A DNA stretch of 64,000 nt. Source: Varanus komodoensis (Eukaryota; Chordata; Lepidosauria; Squamata; Varanidae). The notes below the pieces were generated by a model. That model worked only from the letters and a program-made list of their open reading frames with translations. It had not been told where the DNA came from and did no database searches. This document shows, in pieces, positions 11,229-23,600 of this stretch. The translations under genes and the position numbers were made by a program. The stretch is from NCBI RefSeq assembly GCF_004798865.1, contig NW_025336481.1:23910010-23974009 (forward strand). The letters run 5' to 3'. Within the stretch, counting starts at the first letter, position 1. Each line of letters begins with the position of its first letter.

Positions 11229-12170
11229 ACAACTCTTCGTCGGATCAGGCGAGAAGCCCGCGATGAATTCTGTGAAAGAGCTGTAACTGCAGCCTTCCAG
11301 GTTGTACACCACCTGGCTCAGGTCAAAGATGCAAAGGGCTGTAGAAGTCGGAGCTAAGTCCACCTTACCAGAGGCGAAGATCCCAACCCAGAGGGCGCGC
11401 TCCTGGATGTAAGCGGAAGAGAGGATCTGGGTCCGGCGGTCGCACTGCAAGACCTTCTGGCCGTGAAACTGGAAATCATTGTTCGAGAGGTCTTGCTTCG
11501 AGATGAGCATCCTGGGCTCCATGCTTAGGTTGTAGTGATAGTAGGGAAAGAAGAAGTGCTTGTTCCACAGGAAGACGTCGACGAAGAACAAGAAATTTTC
11601 CTTGGCCATGGTCAGCTGCCGACCCTCGGACACCACCTGGTCCTCGCCCTTGATGTTGACGGCGATCCGGGCCGCGCTGTCCGCGGGGGTGCACTGCTCC
11701 GCCGAGTCGTTCAGGCTGTGCGTCGTGGCCGTGACCAGGTACCAGCCAGAGCCGGGGTTGTGGTACACGGTCCCGGCGGCGGAGCCCCGCGACAGGCAGC
11801 TCACCAGCTCCTGCCCGAACTCCTTCGGCGGGCTGTCGGTGGCGCCGACGCGCTGCAGGTAGCAGCTGCCCCGCGGCTCCGTCCAACAGGTGAGCAGGCG
11901 GCCGTCGCCCAGGGGCAGCAGCAGCTTGTTGACCGAGCCCTCATGCGCCTCGCGGCAATGGCGCGGGCCCCGCGAGGCCAGCGAGGGCTCCACGTCGTAC
12001 CAGCAGTTGCCGCTGGCCACCAGCAAGCGCCTGCGGCTGACGGCCAGGCTGCTGATGGCGTGCGGGAACTCCAGGCGCGGCTCGTCCGCAGCCCGCGCCG
12101 CAGCCCAGGCCAGCGCCAGCACCAGCGCCAGCGCCCCGCGCGCAGGGCCGCCGCCCAGCCGCTCCTCCAT
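11229..12170 (-). CDS. PLXNC1: Plexin-C1, exon 1 (signal peptide and N-terminal sema domain)
   Basis: PLXNC1 is a single-pass membrane receptor for semaphorin 7A and viral semaphorins, acting in axon guidance, adhesion and immune cells. This exon encodes 314 residues. Residues 1-28 form a signal peptide (hydrophobic ALALVLALAWAAA) followed by ADEP, as in the human protein. The rest is the first part of the sema propeller; LLLPLGDGRLLTCWT, YHNPGSGWYLV, FVDVFLWN, FFPYYHYN and STALCIFDLSQ align with human PLXNC1. Two N-glycosylation sites are visible (NDS, NLS). The ATG has a good context (AGCATGG) and an in-frame TAG eight codons upstream, fixing the start. The exon ends at a Cys codon followed by a GTGAGT donor, phase 0, which matches the human boundary. 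The region after the signal peptide is shorter and diverged from human. The remaining exons lie outside the window. Confidence 0.96.
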
Positions 12171-12565
12171 GCTCGCGCCGCGCGGCCCCGGCTAGTGCTC
12201 GCGGCGGCGGCGGGCTACGGCTGCCGAGGCGCCTGGCGGCCGCTCAGAAGCCGCCCCATCCTGCGGTGCGAGGGCGGGAGGGAAGCCGCCCCTCTCCGCC
12301 GAGTGTCCCCCTCCCTGCGGCTTCCTCTGCGCCTCCCGAGCCTGGCGCACAAGTTCCTTCTTTCCCGGGAAGGTGCGAGCCGCGCTCGACTCGGCTCCGC
12401 TCCCCGCCCGCGACGCAGCAGCTTTTCCGTCGAGGGCGCAGCAGCCCGGCCGGGACTCGCACGTGCTGGCCGCCTCCCTCGGCGTAGCAGCGCCTGGCCC
12501 GGGGAGTGGGCGGGCCGAGAGCTCCGCGTGGCGGCAGCGCTGCACCGGGACGTGGGGATGCATTG
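11380..12565 (-). promoter_or_regulatory. PLXNC1: PLXNC1 CpG island, 5' leader and core promoter region
   Basis: A GC-rich, CpG-dense block stands out from the AT-rich surroundings and covers most of exon 1 and about 400 bp upstream of the ATG. Within it are a CACGTG E-box at 12460-12465 and a GC-box-like GTGGGCGGGC at 12506-12515. No convincing TATA box was seen, which fits a CpG-island promoter with dispersed starts. The exact start site cannot be read from sequence. Long open frames on both strands here are composition artefacts. Confidence 0.8.
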
Positions 12566-15500
12566 AGTGACTCTGAGGCAGTGGCTGGCTCTCAGAGAGC
12601 CCGGTCTACCGCACAGGACCGTTGTTCTAAGGATGAAATGGGGGTATGTTAGTCAGCCTGGGCTCCTTGCAGGAAAAAGACAGGATAGAAATATAACAGG
12701 TCGATTAGAACGAGCCCTTTGTCCTGTCGTGGCACGGTTGGTGTGATGCAGTGGCACGTGGCCCAGGACGCAATGCTCTAGAGGGTTAAGTCCCACAGCA
12801 GGGGGGCAGGGGGGGAAATAAGGGGCGGGGCAAACACATGGGGAGATGGCAAGTGAGAAGACAGAGTAGGGCGGCCTTCGCTGTTTGAGGAGCCTTCCAA
12901 ATATATTGGTCTATATCCTCTAGGAAGCCTGGAATCAAGAACTAGTTGGGTAAGTTGAACCGGGAAAGGGCACCCTCACTGCCTTCAATTGATCGCTGGG
13001 GTCCTGCCCCTTCTTCCACTCCTGCACCCACACACAGCCTTTTAGCTGGATGGATTGGGCTCCGGTTGCAATCCCAGCTCTGCACCATTCCTCATGAGAG
13101 GATAGAGCCAGTACTCCTGACCAGAAAAGCCCTAACCAGATCATGTGTAACCGCTACATGTTGAGTATGCATGGCTGTTGCATTTTGGGTTGTTGTTGTT
13201 AAGTGTGAACCCTTACTATGTTAAGCTTCAACAACCAAGAGTTCACAACCTGTTGGCAAACCATGGGTTCTCTGGTTCTCATAGAAAAGCCACAGTGCAG
13301 GGTGTGCATGTAAGAACAACCCACGATTCAGTGTCAACCGAATGGGTTGCCATGATATGCAAACCAGCCCTTTGTCAGTTGCCTTCATTGTACTGTGGCT
13401 GGGTGCAAGCCTTGTTTCCCAGAGGGAAGGGCCAGTGAGCTCTCTCAGGCAGTAGTTCCTCCTCCTCACAGCCACTTCTCAGTTGTCTGTTTCTCTTGGT
13501 GAGCAACAGGAAAGGCACCCTGTGCTACCTGTTCTGTTTGGGCACTAAAGGAGGATGCCATTGCCTACCACTCAGAAGAAGATTCAAGTTCAAAGGAGGA
13601 AGTTTCCTCAGGATCAATGCAGCCAAGGGACAGGTTAAATTCTTCCACACACTGACCAACACCTCTTCCCCAGCTGATACAATTTCCCTTGCAAAACAGA
13701 AAAAACAACCTGCATAAAACATAGTCTGGCCTCACATCCAGGTGAGAGGAGAAGGTGCTGTGATTGTTCTTTCCACAGGTCCAGCAGAACAGGGATGCCC
13801 AAACCTTCCAGGGCTGCCAGTGGGCTCTTTCAGGCATTGGAGCCTTACTCATTGTTGGATTCATCCTCCCCTCCCTGAAAACACCTGCTGAAAATTCAAA
13901 AACCCACAAAGAACTGGTGGCAATTTTATGAAAAAGATGCATTTTGTCAAAACAAATCTATGAACAGGTGTGCTCCCCTGCCCCTTGATTAGTGTCAGAA
14001 GGAAAAATCCTAGCCGTCATCTAGGTCAAAGGGTGCTGGATTACAGCCACCTTCAACTTTAGTTAACACAGCCAATGCTGAGACACGATGTAGTTGAACA
14101 GCTGGAAAGACCATGTGTGCCTCTTTGTCAAACAATTTAAATGCTAAACATTTATGTTGTTGTCTCTGTTACAGTTGAAAGATGCATCTCATGTCCTAAT
14201 TATTCCAGAGATCCAGTGATCACTTTGGAACAGTGGTGACCTTGGCCTTCTTGTTCGAAGTGTTCCATTGCAAATACCCTTCTGCATGCTAAATTTCATT
14301 AATAACAACTTTCAGTAAATGTGAGATGCTATTAACATTTTCAAGTTGTTGTCACGTGCTTGCCTTGTGTACAAATAAAATTCATAAAGCCACCTGTGTA
14401 GAATTCATTGGGCTGCCATTCCTTGTCAAATGTTGCTGTTATTAGAAATGACAAAAACAAAATGTTGAGTGTTTGGTAAAAGTAGAGACTGTTGCATTGT
14501 AAAAGAAATGTTACTAAGTATGTAGCTTACACTTGGTTCCTTGAAGTATCATCGTATTTTATTAGAGAGGGTGAAAGCACCTAGCTCTATACTCTCTCTA
14601 GAAGATTGGGTGTGATGTAGATGTGTGGGTTATGTGATCTGACCCTCTAAACAACCTTTTGAAGTACATTAGGGATGATTTGCCATGATCATTCTCGAGT
14701 GTTTTCAAATAATGATTCGATCCTGCAGTTGCTCAGCCTCATTCATGCATCTTTATGAAGGATCTAGTGTTGCTGTTTCCCATTTGCTGGCTCTTCTAAT
14801 TAAATAAAAATGATATTGATAGAATTCACAAAGCAAGTGCTTGTCTTCTGTATTGAAAAAATGTCCCCACTATATTCTAATATGCCGAACAAGGTGATTG
14901 CTCAGATATAAACTCACTTTAGACTGTACATGCTTGTCTAAGATTCAGTGGGTCTTTCTTCTGAATAAAGATCTGGGATTTAGGATTGTTGAAGCACAGT
15001 CCAATCTTAACTGTGTTGACTTTGAATTCTGTAACTAAGACCACTGAGGTTAACAGAGCTTATGTTCTTGCAAGGGTACTTAGGGTTGTAGCCTGATATT
15101 TTTAAAGGAAGAGAGATAGATTACATTTTTTTGCAAAAACTCTGCATGTGCATCTCTCTTCCTAAAACACAAGTTTAAGTATAGAAATTTTCTTTAGAAG
15201 ATAGTGATACAGTGCTGAATTATTTTAAACATGATAGGAAAATCACCTGTTCCATACTGTTTTTCAACAAGTACACATTAAAGCAGGACACAATGCGACT
15301 TACTCAGCAAGAAGCAACCCCCCCTGCAGTATGGAAAGAAAATAAGAACAAGGATATCTGAAATATTTTCCCAGAACAGATTATTTTTTCCAATGGATGC
15401 CAACTTGGAAATAATATTTTATATTACTAGGTTGCTGGCAGGTATTCCATTTTGAATCAGGGATAAAAAATATCAAGTATGCAAAACAATTCACCTCAAA

Positions 15501-16469
15501 GTTCTAGTTAAACTTGAAGGAAGCATGGGGTAATGTACAAAAACCCATTCATACAAGCATAAATTAAAATATTTAAAGCACATTCCTTTTTATTTGTATA
15601 GGTTCTTTAACCCATCATTTGCTGCATATCTCATACATTATCAACTGCATGCTCTTTTCTGATTTCCATATAGAAAAATTAAGCTATGAAGCAGTTGCAT
15701 ACTGACTACTCCATGCAGCTCCGTTTTTCATAGATTCAACTGATTTTTTAAAAAAATAATAGTTTAAGTGGTACTAAAGCCATTTTTTTCTGTAAGCACA
15801 ATTATGAAATTATCATTGGAAAATAGATTAAAATGTGTAAATGTAATTTAAGGAAAATCTGCTATGTTGCTAACTTGAAAGACAATGGGCTTCTTTGATT
15901 GATACTAGCATATTATTTAAAGCACTATTGTACTAATATTTTAATACTGAAATGACTGGTTTACTAGTGCAGTGAATGACTATCTTTATCAATAACATCT
16001 CACAAGGTGAGCAAATAGTACTAAGGTGAGGTAAGCTTACAAATAATCTCCATTTTTATTCCAGAACAAAAAGGTGTATTTTCTGTAGTCTGATACCAAA
16101 GGGATAAAATTAGTGAGTAATCATATAGGAAAATACCCATTTATAATAGCTGGTAGCAAAGACTAGCAAAAATCCTCATAGTATTTGAATAACTTCTGTA
16201 ATGGGCTGAACATTAATCAAATCACATTCAGAATCATTAGAGGTGGCCCAGAAAAGAGCACCCCCTCCCCAAACACCTAGTTTGCAACTGTATGAACAGA
16301 CAGGTGGACTAGATGGCTCACTTGTCTGCTCCAGCATGGCTTTTCCATGATCTTATGCTTCGGGTGCCTCATACTACAGACCATGCAGAAAAGCCAAAGC
16401 CCCTTTCCCCTCTCTGACAATAGAAGTACAATCATAGTGAATGAAATAATTGTTTAGGTTCTTCTCATG
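12566..16469. other. Intergenic DNA upstream of PLXNC1, no gene seen
   Basis: No coding region recognised. It holds the G-rich run listed above, an AACCATGGGTT-type stretch around 13200-13360, a faint GCAATCCTA-type palindromic repeat at about 15003-15090, and a SINE-like tail (GGACTAGATGGCTCA...CCAGCATGGCTTTTC) at about 16300-16350. Open frames of 60-125 codons here show no family features. Confidence 0.6.
12801..12830 (+). other. Potential G-quadruplex upstream of PLXNC1
   Basis: Four G-runs (6, 7, 4 and 4 Gs) lie within 30 bases, separated by short loops (CA, AAATAA, C). This is a classical four-run quadruplex pattern, about 630 bp upstream of the PLXNC1 ATG. The G-rich strand is the template strand for PLXNC1. 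Confidence 0.6.
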
Positions 16470-17284
16470 ATTCCCAAATATCAGCCACCTGGGGCAGCTA
16501 CCTCACTCTGCCTAAGCTTGGGAGTGCTCCTCGACCCTGAGCTGTCACTGGAGGCTCAGGTGATGGCGGTGGCGAGGAGCGCCTTCCTTCAGCTTTGGCT
16601 GATCCATCAGCTGCGTCCCTTCCTGGAGAACGACTGCCTGGCAACAGTGACCCATGCTTAGGTTACTTCCTGACTAGACTTCTGTAACGCACTCTACGTG
16701 GGGCTACCCTTGAAGATGATCCGGATACTTCAATTGGTGCAAAATAGAGCTGCCAGGTTGCTGACGGGACTGGGCGATGTTCTCATATAACCCCAGTTCT
16801 CCGTCAGCTTCATTGGCTCCCTATTGAAGTCTGGGTCCAATTCAGGGTGTTGGTTATGACCTATAAAGCCCTTAACGGCTTGGGACCTGGTTACCTAAAG
16901 GAACATCTGCGTACATATATGCCCTCCCGCCCCCTATGATCGGCAGTGGATGCCCTTCTCCGGGAACCCTCCGTGAATGATATTAGGAGGGTGAGTACCC
17001 GGAGGAGGGCCTTCTCTGTGGTGGCGCCCCATCTATGGAATGTGCTCCCCAGAGAGGTCCACCTGGCGCCGTCATTATTTGCTTTTTGGCACCAGGCAAA
17101 GACCTTTTTATTTAAAAGTTATTTTAACTGTTAATTTATTATTATTGTATTTACAGTTTTTAATATATATAGCTGAGATGGTACCAGTTTTTAAATTATT
17201 AATTGTAGTTTTTATGAATGTTGTGAGCTGCCCTGAGGCTTTGTTATGATGGGGTGGCATAGAAATGTTTTAAATAAATAAATA
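16470..17284 (+). mobile_element. L2-type LINE, 3' end of ORF2 and 3' UTR
   Basis: The longest LINE copy with a readable protein in the window. Successive frames encode LGVLLDPELSLEAQV, then ALYVGLPLKMIRILQLVQN, YKALNGLGPGYLKEHL, and RRAFSVVAPHLWNVLPREV with FLFKSYF, the order found at the C-terminal end of L2 reverse transcriptase. The 3' UTR carries GTTGTGAGCTGCCCTGAG and GGGTGGCATAGAAATG, ending in (AAAT)n. Several frame breaks make it inactive. Its tail is the model for the shorter L2 tails elsewhere. Confidence 0.88.
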
Positions 17285-17593
17285 ATCATTTTGCATTCAG
17301 CTGTGGTTGAATGGGGAAGCTTCCTCTCCCCACAGTCAGCAGTTTCAGTTCCTGAATGGTTGCTGCCTGAAGGACAAATGAAGACATGCTGAAGTCCACA
17401 GACGAAGAGAAGCATCAGCAAGCCTCTGACTGTTCAGCCCTGTGCCCACAGAAGCTGAACACATTTCAGTGTAACATTTTCCAAGGCACTCTCTTCAGTG
17501 GATCATGATCTTCTCATTCCTGCAAATTGAACTTATAAACCAATGTACCACAGAATGTAGCTATATTCTACCATCCGTTTACTGGGTGGTGAG

Positions 17594-17678
17594 CAATCCT
17601 AAGCATATTTAGTGAGGAGTAAATTCCACAGACTTCAAAGGAGCTTTTTTTAAGTTACTTTGCATAGGGCTGCAGCCT
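17594..17678. repeat. Palindromic GCAATCCTA-type repeat
   Basis: Begins GCAATCCTAAGCATA and ends TGCATAGGGCTGCAGCCT, roughly inverted relative to each other. It belongs with the copies at 15003, 23041, 37516, 48575, 49711 and 62990. A non-coding foldback repeat common in squamate DNA. Confidence 0.5.
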
Positions 17679-18722
17679 GTGAGACATACATGTTTGTGCA
17701 ACACCTTTGGTGAAATCCATGAGATATGTGGCAAGATTTAGGGAAGCCCAGATAAGCTAACCTTGTGATCTAAGTCATTCTCACCAGAAGCGTTTTATTT
17801 CTGTATGAGCACAAAAAAGAGGGGAGTGGTTAGCCAGAAATTGAAAAAGAAAGTGATTGTGCAAACACGCAAAGCAACACATTCTTTATTGTTAGATTTC
17901 TAACCTACCGCTTTAACCAAGCTTGCTTTCAGATTGCCAGCTCTTAACACTTCCAAATCAAAGGGTACAAACCAGTTCTTTTTTACCCTAATGGATTTTA
18001 TGTAGTTTAAAAACAGATGGAAGAAGAATCTGTGCTGGAAAAGTCCTCTAGAGGAAAGATGGCAAGTCAAAATAGACTATCGATAAAATGTTCAACTCAC
18101 AACCGATCATTTTATTCTTAAAAGTGGCTGTGAGTTGATAACTATGATTCAGCAGTAACTGAACTGCGCCCATTTCCCTTTGTTCTGAGTAATGAAAACC
18201 CTGTGTGGCAACTCAAAACAGCAAGCAGTTGCTGTTACTAATATGAGAATCGCAATGCTTTATGTGTGTGTGGTTATGAAGCATCTTTCATCAAGATACC
18301 CCAGCATTTTGAAGATGGTTGCCATTTTTTACTTACAATTTCTCTCCTATAGTATGGAATCTTTTAAAATAATCCCAACATTTTATTTATATATTCAGTT
18401 TATGAGTTGCCCATTATTTTATTTATTTAACTGGCTTCTATAGCACTTGACATCCTTGGTTTTCTAAACAGTTTGCATTTAAAAAATAGAGTACAATATA
18501 GAAACCAGTTTTTAAAAAGCAGAAGTTCAAAATATGTTATAGTCCATAGAGGGGAGAAAATGTCTTTTCCTGTCACTGACAAGTCAACAACTAGGTAGCA
18601 GCCAGAGGACATTCCACGGTTTGAAACATTCAATGAACTGGAGAGAAAAACAGATGCTTGAAAAAGCACATTTTAAATTTACACTTAAAAATGCTTGTCT
18701 TAACTAGGAGAGAAAATTATCA

Positions 18723-18800
18723 CAGCCTTTCACAACCTTGCGCCCTCCAGATGTATTGCACTATAGTTCCTATCATCCTCAACCAGCATGTCTAGTCAGT
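18723..18800. repeat. CTCCAGATG-type palindromic repeat, degraded
   Basis: Contains TGCGCCCTCCAGATGTATTG and CTATAGTTCCTATCATCCTC. These correspond to the two arms of an abundant squamate foldback repeat (CTCCAGATGTTTTGGACTACAACTCCCATCA). Related pieces occur at 22437, 31033, 48877 and 51583. Confidence 0.55.
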
Positions 18801-20519
18801 CTCTCCCACAAGGAAATCAGGATGGTATCCTTGGAGTTAATCCAATCTATATTGACAAAGTTCATATGATTTAGAAGACTATAGCATGGCAATACAACCT
18901 ATTTGCTCCTAGCGTAACCATTAAATTATGGAGCACTTGTTTAGTATGTTGTCAAAACTATGTATCCTACCTTTTCGATTTTCAAAATGTCAGAACTCAT
19001 GAACTAAGAAAAAGGTTTGGTTTGTGATCCTAGCTTGTATGTGGAGCAATAAAATAGGTTTTCTGGTTTCAACAATGTGCCAAAATAGCCAAGCAGAACT
19101 TCAGACCTTGGCCGAATCCAGCTCTCCTAAGGCTTCCCTGTTCCCTGTAGGGTTCCTCAGATAGTTGCTCCACTTCCCTGGACTCTAACCCCCTTTTACC
19201 AATCAGACCTTGCTGGTTTTCTAGCATTTACACAGTGTTTTTCCCTCCAAAATGGATCAGTTTCCCTCTTAAGACTTGGTTACTTAAAATAAAAATGCTG
19301 GTGATTTTAAAATTTTTGGCTCATCCTTTTCATCTTTGATGCCAGCCACACTCCCCCCCCCATGGGAATGTGTCCCCCAAGTGCTCTCAAACTGAAAAGC
19401 GATTCTACATCATTTAGAAGGCAAAGAAACCAAATCATGCAGTAGAACCAGAAGTTTCAGCAGGAAGAAGCAAAGTAGGAGCAAACAGGTTGTGTGCACT
19501 AGCATAATTTTTACATATTAAGTCAAAATTCTATGGAATTCTGGCTTATTCTTCCATGTGAACAACAGCTCTGAAAGATCAGATAGTGGTGCATCAAAGA
19601 ACAGTTATGTAGAAGAAAGCTTGTTTCTAAGTCCTAAATAACAACATTAGGAACTGCAAGCTTTGCATAGTTATTCTGCGCTGGTAGCGAATCATATCAG
19701 TTCAAATGACTACATTTTCTAGCAGGGAATAAAAAACAAGAGCATTTTCCTCACTCTGCTACACAGCTTTCAAAAATATTGGCCTCCCAAATTTTTTCCA
19801 TGAGATTGTATTGGAACAATGTAATTCTATAAAATCCAATAGATTTTATAGATGCATAATGGACAATGCACCTATAGCAAAGAACCTCTTGGGAATCTGT
19901 AGTTTAGGATTAGGCTTTGGAGTACACGAGTTAATGCTCTTGATGAAGTCTATATGTTTGCCAGTAGCAATAAAAATAGAAGAGATATACCACTTTTTAT
20001 TTCACTTCACTTTTGTCCCCTACTTTCCAAATAACACCTGTCACATAACTGCAGGCAGAACTTTATTTTTCTCTTTTGTAACCTACTAAGAGCAGTGTTC
20101 CATGCTGTTGTACCTTCTCTAGTTGTGTTTCACTGGTGGTTCTGTAAATAAGCATAGAATCCAGGAGAAGAGGTCACTTCTGGAATGCAGTAGTTCAGTG
20201 GAGTTCTCTTGTGGGAGCCGTTCTGACTTGCTCCATTCCAAAAACAAGCATGGTCTCTCATTTCTGGTGTTTTCAGAAACTGCTTGTACCTGTTGCACTC
20301 GTGATCTGTTCTACTAGTCCACAAGCACAACAGAGTACAGCACCTACAGATGTTTTTCAGTCAGTCCTGAGCACTACTAGGTGATGAGTGGCATCATACA
20401 GATTATAAACTTTGCATCCAGTGAATTAAATATATACGATATGCGAGTCTCTCTGATGCTTAACTGACTGGTTTGTCAAGTCATTTCTGCAATCTAGAAA
20501 GCAGGCCATTCCATTTAGC

Positions 20520-20666
20520 ATGCTGTGTCTGATCTTGCCTGATCTTGGAACTAAGCAAGGTCAGGCCTGGTTGAAATCTGGATGGAGCACTTAAATGTTG
20601 TGAGCTACCAGAGAGCTTCAGCTAAGGGTGGTATAGAAATGTAATTCATCATCATCATCCTCATCA
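20520..20666 (+). mobile_element. 5S rRNA-derived SINE with L2-like tail
   Basis: Bases 20527-20586 follow vertebrate 5S rRNA from GATCTTGCCTGATCTTGGAA through CTAAGCAAGGTCAGGCCTGG to CTGGATGG, including the A-box and intermediate element of the internal promoter. The 3' part, GTTGTGAGCTACCAGAG...GGGTGGTATAGAAATGTAAT followed by (CAT)n, matches the tail of the L2 copy ending at 17284. This is the known architecture of 5S-derived SINEs moved by an L2 partner. It is a retroposed copy, not a working 5S gene. Confidence 0.85.
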
Positions 20667-23600
20667 GATTAGCAATGGCATTACTCCTCACAACAATCAA
20701 AATTGTGCCCTGAATAATGGGCAATTCATTTTTAAGCCCATGAACACTTCAATAAACCAAAGAATAAATGGTGGTACAGGACTATAAAAGCCAAACTGTG
20801 AGGTTTACCTGCACTAAACAAAATCACCACAGCATTAACAAGGGATCTAGGCTGAGGTCGATAGTAGAGCACATTCACCATTCAAAAAACAAAAACAAGT
20901 GGACTTTGATATGGCGCAGGAAAAAGCAGCAGGAGAAAGCAAAGGAAGTACAGAAGTGCTCAGATTAGTCAGTAAAAGCCCCAAGAAGTAGAACATAGGC
21001 ACATGTGGTTACAGGTCTGTCCTTTGCATAGTTTGCTGTAGCAGATAACAAAAAAGCCAGGCTTTAATTAAATATTTATTATATACTATATTTTATTTAT
21101 ATTCATTATAAGTAGGTAGATGTATTAAACTTTTGGATGTTTTGGTCTTTACTGAAAGGTGGAATTTAAAAGACAGCATTCTTTAAAATTGCATTAATGT
21201 TAAGTTGTAAGTAAAATGCATTATAATGCTCTTTTTTTACAGAGTGGATTTTAACAAAACCGAAGAGGCAGCACTGTCCATCCTTTTCTCTATTTATCTC
21301 TCTGGAACAGCAAGAAACTACATCTGTTCTTGCACAGAACATTTCATTTGGCTTGCAAGTAAAATGTTCATCCTAATTTTTAGATTTCTGTGGTGCCATA
21401 CCACACACCATAATTTTAAACGATCCATGTTACATTCCTAAACCTTTCCCTCACTGAAAATACAGAATTTGAAGAGTGTGTGCCTTTCTCATCCCAGGTA
21501 TACCTTAGAGTTCATAGGCATGCTACAGGGAGCTGATAATGGAAAAGGTTGCCTCCAGTGCTTTTCTGTGGATTGCATACAGTAAAAATGCTCTTCAGAC
21601 ATGATCTTTTTGTCAAGTATAGATCATGCAAGTCTCCCATGTGCATCCATTAAAACTGTAAGATATGAGAAGGCCCTGTCCTTCTGGAACTGGGATAAGC
21701 AGACCCCACGCCTGCTCCAGCAGATTACAAGTTCCCTATTTTCTTGTTCTACAGTGTGGAAAAAAACAAGTTTCTCTTTGTACTTCCTCATCCTATTCTG
21801 AGCTGTGAAGTTGCTTAGTCAAAAGTGAAGGACTCATCTGTTCCCTCAGTATTATTAAGAAGTTCATCTCATCTAGGATGTTTTAATTTTAGGCAGAAGG
21901 AAGCCATTGCACCAATGTGAAACTATTAATAGATTTTCTCACTTTATCTTTAATTTATTTTTTATAAAATAGCCACTATAATAGGGGGCACGTGAAAGCA
22001 TTTACTTAATGGCAGTATAACTTTATGTTTTAGAAAAGGAAATTTGTACATGGTCACTGTCTCCTATATTCCAAAAAGTGATAATGAAGCCCATCTTCAG
22101 TCAAAGTAATCTTATGGGCAGTCTTGTTCCATTGCAAGAGCCACATTTGGTGGGAAACACAATTGCTACATCACAGACATTTCATGACTTACTGGAAGAA
22201 TTTGTCCTTCCAATAAACAATAACCATTTTTCTGGTATAGTTGCCCTTTGTCTATTCTTTTTAGTTCTAACATATAGTTGCCCTTTGTCTATTAATACAT
22301 CTTCTTTTCCCCCAGTTCTTTTCTGTGGGCTGCTTGTTGCCCACCTCTGCTGTAAAAAGATTTTTTGTAAGACCTTTGAGCAGTATTCCGCATTGGGAAC
22401 ACTCAGATTATTTTCAGATGGCAGCTTCCGAGGATTCTGGCCATTGGCCGTGCTCACTGGGACTGATGGTAGTTGGCATCCAAAGTACTGTGGAAGGCTG
22501 AGCATTTTGTTTAAAAAGCCTGTCCTCAGATCAAGTTGTCCAGGTTTCTGAGGCCGGATAAAATCATGAAATTTTGAAGTGTCCATTAACCATACAGGTC
22601 TTACATGAGGAATTTTATAAGTTCATGTCCTGGACCTCATGGAGAACAAGGATTTAATTCTTCCTAATGTAGTCAAATGAATACATGTTTCCTTTTATCC
22701 TTTCACCTTGCTTATCTGGAACTGTGCTACGTATTTTTTTTAATACAACCAGAAAAAGTAAAATCCACAAAACAATCAAATGAGACAAACGGCCAATGGC
22801 AAACTTCAGCTTTTAAATGGCACTTAAGCAGTTTGGCCACTGGGTGTCACCAGTTATTCAGTTTTGGGAAGGAATATTTTGGGAAAGAAAGACTCCAAGA
22901 ATGTTGCCTCAGCAGAAGGCAAGCCACTCTGACCACAAACGTTTTGATCCCAGTTAAATCCATTTCTGAATGGGTGTTCTTTGGCTGGCAACTTAACGAT
23001 TAATCAAGGAATACTCTGTAGGATCTGTGTCTTATATAGTCCTATGCACTATAATCTGAAGTAAGACCAATTTAAAACAATTAGATTTACCTCCTGGCAT
23101 ATGCATAGGATTAAGTAGAATAACTCCAAAACACACTTATTACAACATGAGGAGCACTGAACTGAGCAGGACTCAAACATCACTTGCCCAGGAGTGGGCT
23201 GCAGGTCACCATTCACTAAGTTCCATTTCCACCCACCTGTACCTGTTCACAGATGACTGGAGTGCTTTCTTCCAGCCCTACCTGGAGATTCTGCAACTTT
23301 CTGCACATAATGCATACGATGTATCACTGAGCCATGCTCCCTCCCCATTGAAGGTTGCCAGGGACATAGAGCGAGCAACCATATGGGCCCAATTCTAAGG
23401 AGATTTGCAAGATCCCCCAGACTCAGAATCCCACACTCTTTCCATGCAGAACAGGAGCAGTGACAGACACTATCACTGTCTTCCTGCTTCGCCAACTCTG
23501 CAATGTCACTTGGTGCCATGTCAGAGGAGAAGGGAGGGAAGCTGGGGCAGCTTCAGAACACTTCATATCCTCACTACTTCAGCCTCTTCTCCCACCACAG

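Larger units (their letters stand above)
17285..20519. other. Intergenic DNA, no gene seen
   Basis: Apart from the two short repeats listed, I recognise nothing in this stretch. An AT-rich segment at 18370-18700 may hold an old LINE or SINE tail on the minus strand but is too diverged to assign. Confidence 0.5.

Noticed and set aside
11535-12566. 343-codon plus-strand open frame across PLXNC1 exon 1
   Set aside because: It is antisense to a well-supported exon, is Arg/Ala/Gly-rich and arises from the GC-rich, stop-poor CpG island. No domain seen.
20527-20586. Possible 5S rRNA gene
   Set aside because: Only part of 5S rRNA is present, diverged, and fused to a LINE-type tail with a (CAT)n end. 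It is a SINE.
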